Shown in pieces: positions 58,223 through 64,000 of a stretch of DNA of 64,000 bases. The stretch's first letter is position 1, and every line of letters starts with the position of its first letter. This DNA comes from Methylocystis sp. MJC1. Its GTDB lineage: Bacteria > Pseudomonadota > Alphaproteobacteria > Rhizobiales > Beijerinckiaceae. The stretch spans positions 1,401,001 to 1,465,000 of the forward strand of contig NZ_CP107558.1 in the NCBI RefSeq assembly GCF_026427715.1, read 5' to 3'. The translations under genes and the position numbers were made by a program. Below the pieces are notes generated by a model that saw nothing but the letters and a program-made list of their open reading frames with translations, was not told the origin of the DNA and made no database searches.

Positions 58223-59554
58223 CTAATTCGTCAGTCGAAGCTTGGACGCCGCCAGCGCCTTGTTGAAGAGCTGCTGCATGCCCTTTTGGATGTCGCCGGG
58301 ATTGGACGCCGTGAAGAAATAGTCGGGCGTCGCGCATTCCTGGAGATTGGGCGCGATATTGCTCGCGAAGGGACCGATGAGCTTGTCATACTGCTCGGTT
58401 CCGATGAAAGGCACATAGGTCGTGTAGACCACGGCGACGATGGCGTTCTTCTGTTTCAGCGCCGTGCAAGCCCCGTGCGGAAAGGCGCCGGTGTTTGCCT
58501 TGGTCATCGATTTCGGCCACCAGGAGAGCGGCTTTCCATAGGGCGCGGACATTCCCTGCCAACCCGTATAAATGCCGTCGTCCACGCCATCGGTCACAAT
58601 GAAGATGATCTCCTGGGGCGTTGTCGCCTTTTGCCCGTTCCCGTTTGCGGAAACTTTGCTGTTGATCCATTGAATGGCGTCATTTGTCTGCGTGCCGTCG
58701 TCGGTTGTTAGCAAATCGAGCGCCTTGACGGCCGAGGCGACTTTGTTGAGGTCCGTCGTCAGGTCGACGAGCGTTGCGACCTGATTATTGAAGGCATGGG
58801 CGGCCATCTGGATATGGGTGCGGGCGTTGGACGCGGTCACCGTCTTGGCCGTGGCGATCAGAGCCGTGGTTGCATCCCGCAATTCGTCGATGCGGAAGCG
58901 AATGCCCTGCGCCTTGGGCTGGTCGTAATAGGTCGAAGACCAGCCTTGCGTGTGACAGCCGAAAGCGCAGCCCGTCAGGTTCTGCATTCGGGAGATGTCG
59001 TCCGCCGTGGCGCCGATGCCCATCGACATGGACCGGTCGAGCAGAAGGCGGACATTGAGATAAATTTGGCTTCCCAGCGAAATATTCGACGTCACCGTTC
59101 CGCCGACGGGGATCGACGCGAAGCCAATGAGCCCGGTCATGGCGGCGGGCGATTGCGCCGAATAGGCCACTGTCGCCGACCAGGAGCCGTTGTTGTTGGC
59201 CAGCGTGACGCTGCTGGACCGACCGGAGCTGGCGAAGGCGGAATCTGCGGCAAAGAACCTGAGGCCGGCGGCCTGGCCGGCTTTCATAATGTTGTCCGGC
59301 GTGCATGAGCCGGTCGTGGAGCTCTTCGCCATGCAATCGGCTTCCTGGAGCGCGGCCGCCTTCACGGCGGCGAGCGCGGCAGTATCCGCGAGCCGGGTAA
59401 AGCGCGTCCGCATCGTGGAGGCGCGGGTGTAGTCGATCGTGGCCCCGACAATCATGACGAGGGGGATCAAAGACAGGGCGAAGAGCAGGGCGACAGACCC
59501 GCGCTCGTCAGCCTGAAAGCCGGCGCTCGTCCAATGGAAACCTTTATCTTTCAC
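58223..59554 (-). CDS. TadG-like pilus assembly protein with vWA domain
   Basis: The 443-aa protein has a TadE/TadG-type N-terminus (DERGSVALLFALSLIPLVMIVGATIDYTRASTMRTR) with one transmembrane helix, followed by a von Willebrand factor A domain with the MIDAS LLLDRSMSMG (D-x-S-x-S) and IIFIVTDGVDDGIY. It probably acts in the periplasm in Flp-pilus assembly or in surface adhesion. No other tad gene is in the window. The GTG at 59554 with GGAG nine bases upstream is chosen; TTG 59572 is an alternative. The 260-bp region upstream, to icd, holds no gene. Confidence 0.85.
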   Translation of the reverse strand: MKDKGFHWTSAGFQADERGSVALLFALSLIPLVMIVGATIDYTRASTMRTRFTRLADTAALAAVKAAALQEADCMAKSSTTGSCTPDNIMKAGQAAGLRFFAADSAFASSGRSSSVTLANNNGSWSATVAYSAQSPAAMTGLIGFASIPVGGTVTSNISLGSQIYLNVRLLLDRSMSMGIGATADDISRMQNLTGCAFGCHTQGWSSTYYDQPKAQGIRFRIDELRDATTALIATAKTVTASNARTHIQMAAHAFNNQVATLVDLTTDLNKVASAVKALDLLTTDDGTQTNDAIQWINSKVSANGNGQKATTPQEIIFIVTDGVDDGIYTGWQGMSAPYGKPLSWWPKSMTKANTGAFPHGACTALKQKNAIVAVVYTTYVPFIGTEQYDKLIGPFASNIAPNLQECATPDYFFTASNPGDIQKGMQQLFNKALAASKLRLTN

Positions 59555-59836
59555 GCCTTCCAACTCCGCCAATGGAAAACCGCGGGCAAAGTGAAAGGTA
59601 GACGTTGAGCTTTCCTTTATAGATTAGGCGTGTGGCGCAGTTGATGCTTGGCGGACGTCGCGCAAAGTCGGAGAAAGGGGCGGGTTTTCAAGGCGTTGGT
59701 GGCTAACGACACTGTTGCGCGCCTCTTTTGCCCATAGTTTACAGCCTATTCCTCGAAATCCGCACGTCCCAGGCGCCGCTTTCCCTGGCCTCGAGCCAAG
59801 GATATAAGGCGCGCGCAGCTTGAGGATCGATTAGAC

Positions 59837-61048
59837 ATGCAAAAGATCAAGGTGGCCAATCCAGTCGTCGAGCTCGACGGCGACGAAATGACTCGCATCA
59901 TCTGGGCCTTCATCAAGGACAAGCTGATCCGCCCCTACCTGGACATCGACCTTCTCTACTACGATCTCTCGATCCAGAGTCGCGACGCCACCAACGATCA
60001 AATCACGATCGACGCAGCCAACGCCATCAAGCAGCATGGCGTGGGCGTGAAATGCGCGACAATTACGCCCGATGAAGCGCGCGTGAAGGAATTCGGCCTC
60101 AAGGAAATGTGGAAATCGCCGAACGGCACCATCCGCAATATCCTAGGCGGCGTCATCTTCCGCGAACCGATCATTTGCAGCAATGTGCCGCGCCTCGTGC
60201 CGCATTGGACGCAGCCGATCGTCGTCGGCCGTCACGCATTCGGCGATCAATATCGCGCCACCGATTTCAAAGTGCCGGGCAAGGGCCGTCTCACCATCAA
60301 ATTCGAGGGCGATGACGGTCAGACCATCGAGAAGGAAGTTTTCAAATTCCCCAGCGCCGGCGTCGCGTTGTCGATGTACAACGTCGACGAGTCGATCCTG
60401 GAATTCGCCCGCGCGACGTTCAATTACGGCCTGCAGCGCAAATTCCCTGTCTATCTCTCGACCAAGAACACGATCCTCAAGGCCTATGACGGCCGCTTCA
60501 AGGACATCTTCCAGGATGTCTATGAGACGGAGTTCAAGTCGCAGTTCGAGACGCTGGGGCTTTGGTACGAGCATCGCTTGATCGACGACATGGTGGCCTC
60601 GGCGCTGAAATGGGCGGGCGGCTATATTTGGGCCTGTAAAAACTACGATGGCGACGTGCAGTCCGACATTGTCGCGCAAGGCTTCGGCTCGCTCGGCCTC
60701 ATGACCAGCGTGCTGATGTCGCCCGACGGTAAGACGGTCGAGGCGGAAGCCGCTCACGGAACGGTGACGCGCCATTACCGCGAGCACCAGAAGGGCCATG
60801 AGACGTCGACGAATTCGATCGCTTCGATTTTCGCCTGGACCCGCGGCCTCGCTCACCGCGCCAAGCTCGACGGCAATGAGGAACTCGCGCGCTTTTCGCA
60901 AACGCTCGAAGACGTTTGCGTGAAGACGGTTGAATCCGGCTTTATGACGAAGGATCTCGCGCTTCTCGTCGGCCATCACCAAAGCTGGCTGTCGACCACG
61001 GGATTCCTCGACAAAGTGGACGAGAACCTGCGCAAGGCGATGGGATAA
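59837..61048 (+). CDS. icd: NADP-dependent isocitrate dehydrogenase
   Basis: This TCA-cycle enzyme oxidises isocitrate to 2-oxoglutarate with NADP. The 403-aa protein is of the eukaryote-like dimeric type: [27 protein letters not shown] at the start, [21 protein letters not shown] for substrate binding, and [18 protein letters not shown] for NADP. The length is normal. It lies 125 bp upstream of dksA on the same strand. Confidence 0.97.
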   Translation: MQKIKVANPVVELDGDEMTRIIWAFIKDKLIRPYLDIDLLYYDLSIQSRDATNDQITIDAANAIKQHGVGVKCATITPDEARVKEFGLKEMWKSPNGTIRNILGGVIFREPIICSNVPRLVPHWTQPIVVGRHAFGDQYRATDFKVPGKGRLTIKFEGDDGQTIEKEVFKFPSAGVALSMYNVDESILEFARATFNYGLQRKFPVYLSTKNTILKAYDGRFKDIFQDVYETEFKSQFETLGLWYEHRLIDDMVASALKWAGGYIWACKNYDGDVQSDIVAQGFGSLGLMTSVLMSPDGKTVEAEAAHGTVTRHYREHQKGHETSTNSIASIFAWTRGLAHRAKLDGNEELARFSQTLEDVCVKTVESGFMTKDLALLVGHHQSWLSTTGFLDKVDENLRKAMG

Positions 61049-61173
61049 TCAATCGTCATCCGCCGCTGAGCGTCTTAGAGCGACTCGGCGGCGGCACGCA
61101 TAAGTGAGATTGTAAGTGTCACGCGCCGCGTCTATATAGGCGCGCCAACGGTCCAACGAGGGGATTCCCGGCC

Positions 61174-61590
61174 ATGTCGGTGGAGCTGGACGAAGCCTAT
61201 AAACCTTCCGACGACGAGCCTTTCATGTGCGATCGGCAGCGCGAATATTTTCGTCGCAAGCTGCTTGCGTGGAAAGAAGATATTCTCCAGGAAAGCCGCG
61301 AGACATTGGCGGCGCTTCAAAACGAGAATGAAAACCACCCCGACCTCGCCGATCGCGCCTCCTCTGAGACGGATCGAGCGATCGAGCTTCGCGCCCGCGA
61401 CCGGCAGAGAAAGCTGATCGCCAAGATCGACGCCGCGCTCGGGCGTCTCGACGATGGCACTTACGGCTATTGCGAGGAGACGGGGGAGCCGATCTCCTTG
61501 AAGCGGCTCGATGCGCGACCGATCGCGACGCTCTCAATCGAGGCGCAGGAGCGCCATGAAAGACGCGAAAAGGTCTATCGCGACGATTAA
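61174..61590 (+). CDS. dksA: RNA polymerase-binding transcription factor DksA
   Basis: DksA binds the RNA polymerase secondary channel and, with ppGpp, adjusts transcription. The 138-aa protein has the coiled-coil part (FRRKLLAWKEDILQESRETLAAL) with the tip Asp/Ala pattern (DLADRASSETDRAIELRARDRQRKLIAKIDAAL) and a globular part GYCEETGEPISLKRLDARP. The zinc motif is C100-T103-S121-A124, one cysteine of four, the oxygen-robust variant seen in alphaproteobacteria. It ends before a strong bidirectional terminator. Confidence 0.95.
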   Translation: MSVELDEAYKPSDDEPFMCDRQREYFRRKLLAWKEDILQESRETLAALQNENENHPDLADRASSETDRAIELRARDRQRKLIAKIDAALGRLDDGTYGYCEETGEPISLKRLDARPIATLSIEAQERHERREKVYRDD

Positions 61591-61625
61591 AAAAGAGGGC
61601 GGGATCTCTCCAAGAAATTTAAAAA

Positions 61626-61658
61626 GGGCGTCGCCGGTTGGCGACGCCCTTCTTTTTT
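61626..61658 (+). terminator. Bidirectional rho-independent terminator after dksA
   Basis: A 10-bp stem (gggcgtcgcc / ggcgacgccc) with a GGTT loop is followed by ttctttttt. On the minus strand the same stem is followed by tttttaaatttc, so it also ends the FliO-like gene transcript. Confidence 0.92.
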
Positions 61659-62538
61659 ATTCTTTCTCGGGCCGGCCGAGCAGGCGGGCCATTTCGGCTT
61701 CGAGCGATTCCAGCGGATCGACCTCTGCTGCCGCCGGCGGCGGAGGCGGGGCGGGCTGGGGGGCCGACGGTCGTGTCGGGCCCGGCGGCGGCGCTGGCGG
61801 AGGAGCCGGCGGCCGGGCTTGGGCCGGAGCCGGCGGCGCGGGAGGCGCAGCTGGCGGCTCGGCCGGGGCCTGCGCGGCAGGCGGCGGCGGGGGAGCCGGC
61901 GGCGCGGCAGGCCTTGGCGCGGGCGACGGGACCTCGGTCTTCGGCTGAATCAGGCGCTGGGTGCGCGCCAGGAAAGGGGGAGTCGCGGGGCGCGGCGGGG
62001 CGCCTGGGCGCGGCGGCGGCGCCGGAGGAGGCGCAGCAGGGCGCGGCGGCGCTGCAGTCGGCCCGGCGAGCGGCGGCGCGGGCGTGGGCTCCGGCGGCTT
62101 AGACGGGGCCGGCGCGAAGAGGTCCGGCGGCAGATTGAGAGGCGCCGGGGCGGCAGGCTTCGGAATCGGTCCGGGCGCGGGTTCGCCCTGAGGGCCAGGC
62201 GGCCAGGCCGTAGCTGGCGCCTGAGCGCGCGCTTCCGCAGGCGCACGGGCGGGGACAACTTCGGCGCGCGCGATCGATCCTTCGACCAGAAGGTCGTTGG
62301 GTCCGCCGATCAGCAGCAGATGCTCGGTGTTGTCGCGACGGACGATGACGAGCTGACGCTCACGATCGAGGTCGAACACGTCGACGACGTCGAGGCGCCT
62401 GGGTCCCTTCTTTGCCGCATCGGAGCGAATCTTTCGTCCAAACAGCAGACGGAAGATATAAAGCACCAGAAGCGCGGCGATGAGGAACGCCACGATTGCT
62501 CCGAGAACCGGTAGCAGTTGTGAGAATCTGTCTTGCAT
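61657..62538 (-). CDS. FliO-like protein with long proline-rich tail
   Basis: The 293-aa product starts at the ATG at 62538 (MQDRFSQLLPVLGA), has one transmembrane helix (residues 10-32) and a FliO-like domain (RRLDVVDVFDLDRERQLVIVRRDNTEHLLLIGGPNDLLVEG). From about residue 95 the chain is extremely Pro/Ala-rich (about 180 residues), then ends with an acidic helix EVDPLESLEAEMARLLGRP. The label rests on the short middle domain. No other flagellar gene lies in the window. It is divergent from the CckA-like gene, with a CtrA box between. Confidence 0.7.
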   Translation of the reverse strand: MQDRFSQLLPVLGAIVAFLIAALLVLYIFRLLFGRKIRSDAAKKGPRRLDVVDVFDLDRERQLVIVRRDNTEHLLLIGGPNDLLVEGSIARAEVVPARAPAEARAQAPATAWPPGPQGEPAPGPIPKPAAPAPLNLPPDLFAPAPSKPPEPTPAPPLAGPTAAPPRPAAPPPAPPPRPGAPPRPATPPFLARTQRLIQPKTEVPSPAPRPAAPPAPPPPPAAQAPAEPPAAPPAPPAPAQARPPAPPPAPPPGPTRPSAPQPAPPPPPAAAEVDPLESLEAEMARLLGRPEKE

Positions 62539-62612
62539 GAACCGCAGGTCTCTCTTCGAACGCGCTGAACCTTGCCAAATTAACAGCTTTTCTGGCAAGC
62601 GGGCCCAAAAGG

Positions 62613-62627
62613 TTAATCAATGGTTAA
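62613..62627. promoter_or_regulatory. CtrA box between fliO-like and cckA-like genes
   Basis: The sequence is TTAA, TCAATGG, TTAA, an exact match to the CtrA site TTAA-N7-TTAA. It lies 75 bp upstream of the FliO-like start and 152 bp upstream of the CckA-like start, so it could act on either or both genes. Confidence 0.7.
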
Positions 62628-62778
62628 CGCTTATTTGGACGAAAACCGAAATTGCCCGACGCGCGGTTGCCATCTTGCATGCGCGCCGCCATTCTTGCAC
62701 ACGATTCTAAAAGACTTCGCAAACTTGGCAATTTTGTCGGCGCCGCTCCACGCACGCCTTCGTTAACCATATTCTGAC

Positions 62779-64000
62779 ATGCAGACCGAATCGTACCGCG
62801 AGCAGGCTCCCGCGGGCGTCATGGGCGGGGCGTACAGGATGAGCGAGAGGGCAGCGTCGTCTGCATTTGATCGAAGCGAGCGGCCGGGGAGCGCCGGGCT
62901 CGTGCTGACGTTCGCTATCGCGATCCTGACTGTCTTGGCCGGCTATTTTCTTGCGCCGGCGGCCATGGCGCCGCGGCTGGTCATGCTGGCGCTGGCGCTC
63001 TTCGGCGTCGCGGGCGTGTTTTCGCTTTTCGCTTATGCGGTGGGGCTCATACAGTTCTCGTCCCGCATTCCACGCAACGACATTACCAAGCTCATCGCCG
63101 ATACGACGACCGAGGGTCTTGTCGTCACCAAGGGCGATATGCAGATCGTCTACGCCAACGAAGCTTATATGGAGCTCTGCGGCGCCCGCGACGCTTCAGG
63201 CTTGCAAGCCGTCGAACGGCTTTTTTCGGGCCCGCCGGAAGTTTCCGAAGCGATATATCGGCTGGCGCAGGCCGCGCGTACCGGAAGAGCGCATGTCGAG
63301 GATCTGCGTTTGTCGCCGCCGCTCACGGGCGCCGGGGCTGTCGGCTGGTATCGCATCAAGGTGCGCCCCTTGCCGGAGGCCGGCCAGCGCGCGACTCTGT
63401 GGGGCGTCGCGGATGTCACGAGCGAGCGGCAGCGGCAGGAGGGCGTGTTCCAGGAGCTGCAGCACGCCATCGACTTCCTCGACCACGCGCCAGCGGGCTT
63501 TTTCTCGTCCACTCCGGACGGCGCCGTCTCTTATATGAATAAGACGCTCGCCGGTTGGCTCGGCTATGACCTCACCCAGGTGGGTTCGGGAGGCGCAAGT
63601 CTTTCCGCGATCGTCGCCAATAGCGGCGCGGCCTTGCTGGCGGCCGTCTCGGGCTCGCCCGGAGAGGTGCGCACCGAGCAGATCGATCTCGATCTGCGCT
63701 GCCGGAACGGCCGCTCCTTGCCGGTGCGGCTCCTTCACCAGGTGGCTTTCGGCCAGGACGGCGTCGCCGGACCCTCGCGGACGCTCGTCCTCAATCGCAC
63801 GGCCGGCGAAAAGCCGGAGGAGGGGCTGCGCGCCGCCGAGGTGCGTTTCGCGCGCTTCTTCAATTCGACGCCCATGGCCATCGCGACGCTCGACGCGCAA
63901 GGCCGCGTGCTCGACTCCAACGCCGCCTTCGCCAAGCTCCTCCCCAAGGCGGCGCTTCACGGCAAGGAAGGCTGGTCGCTGCTCGCCGGCCTCTCGGAGA
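62779..64000 (+). CDS. cckA: CckA-like sensor histidine kinase (N-terminal part)
   Basis: The frame is open from the ATG at 62779 to the window end (over 405 codons), so the C-terminus with the kinase and receiver domains is missing. Two transmembrane helices lie about residues 40-85, followed by PAS domains (LIADTTTEGLVVTKGDMQIVYANEAYMELCG; then AGFFSSTPDGAVSYMNKTLAGWLGYD; and ARFFNSTPMAIATLDAQGRVLDSNAAFAKLLP). This layout and the neighbours icd and dksA point to CckA, the cell-cycle kinase that phosphorylates CtrA through ChpT. Starts at 62821 or 62839 are possible. Confidence 0.8.
   Translation, partial: MQTESYREQAPAGVMGGAYRMSERAASSAFDRSERPGSAGLVLTFAIAILTVLAGYFLAPAAMAPRLVMLALALFGVAGVFSLFAYAVGLIQFSSRIPRNDITKLIADTTTEGLVVTKGDMQIVYANEAYMELCGARDASGLQAVERLFSGPPEVSEAIYRLAQAARTGRAHVEDLRLSPPLTGAGAVGWYRIKVRPLPEAGQRATLWGVADVTSERQRQEGVFQELQHAIDFLDHAPAGFFSSTPDGAVSYMNKTLAGWLGYDLTQVGSGGASLSAIVANSGAALLAAVSGSPGEVRTEQIDLDLRCRNGRSLPVRLLHQVAFGQDGVAGPSRTLVLNRTAGEKPEEGLRAAEVRFARFFNSTPMAIATLDAQGRVLDSNAAFAKLLPKAALHGKEGWSLLAGLSE

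Overview
The window is a high-GC chromosomal segment of an alphaproteobacterium, most likely of the order Hyphomicrobiales (Rhizobiales). Four things support this: the order of housekeeping genes (miaB-phoH-ybeY-corC-lnt-xre-metK; ribH-nusB-thiL; kdsB-pheA; icd and dksA near a CckA-type kinase), an alphaproteobacterial LexA box (GTTC-N7-GTTC) upstream of ssb, a CtrA box (TTAA-N7-TTAA) upstream of the cckA-like gene, and a DksA that lacks most zinc-finger cysteines. A methylotroph or methanotroph relative (Methylocystis/Methylosinus type) is a guess; no methane or methanol gene is present. Almost all of the DNA is ordinary chromosomal core. I see no rRNA, tRNA, CRISPR array, insertion sequence or prophage.

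Layout. 1-4.8 kb: the start of a periplasmic glucan gene, ssb, dctA, an AIM24 protein and a small secreted protein. 4.9-10.3 kb: uvrA, then a convergent O-antigen-ligase-like and glycosyltransferase pair. 10.4-15.8 kb: clpS-clpA and an RhlE-type RNA helicase. 15.9-19.2 kb: HIT protein, pheA, kdsB, a lipoprotein, a 560-bp stretch without a gene, and rpmG. 19.5-27.2 kb: ribH-nusB-thiL, a proton-pumping pyrophosphatase, a GST, a lipoprotein and nadE. 27.3-37.9 kb is more accessory: small membrane proteins, a carboxylate-amine ligase plus M14 deacylase pair, a nuclease-fold protein, a Crp/Fnr regulator near a CHASE2 nucleotide cyclase, an HD protein and a 5'-nucleotidase. 38.1-39.8 kb is the least typical stretch: an orphan lipoprotein and a two-gene module (57-aa and 108-aa proteins, 4-bp overlap) whose second member is a minimal, AT-rich P-loop kinase. 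40.0-43.0 kb: glnK-amtB with a sigma-54 promoter, next to tesB. 43-49.8 kb: trmB-cnoX-like-LonN-trm112-tesB, metK, an Xre regulator and lnt. 49.9-57.9 kb: corC-ybeY-phoH-miaB, an orphan Phd-type antitoxin, tsaB-rimI, nfu and trmJ. 58.2-64 kb: a TadG-like protein, icd, dksA, a FliO-like protein and the start of a CckA-like kinase.

Several intergenic spaces carry composite palindromic repeats of three families. One copy appears to supply the ribosome binding site of thiL. Intrinsic terminators are visible after rpmG, hppA, the DUF1328 gene, amtB, metK and dksA. The functional themes are DNA repair (ssb, uvrA), protein quality control (ClpAS, CnoX-like, Lon-N), nitrogen sensing (GlnK/AmtB), tRNA and rRNA modification (trmB, trmJ, miaB, tsaB, ybeY, trm112), envelope building (kdsB, lnt, glucan, Wzy/GT) and cell-cycle control (CckA). 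The most promising material for novelty is the 39.26-39.75 kb kinase module; the repeat families and the isolated ligase/deacylase pair come next.
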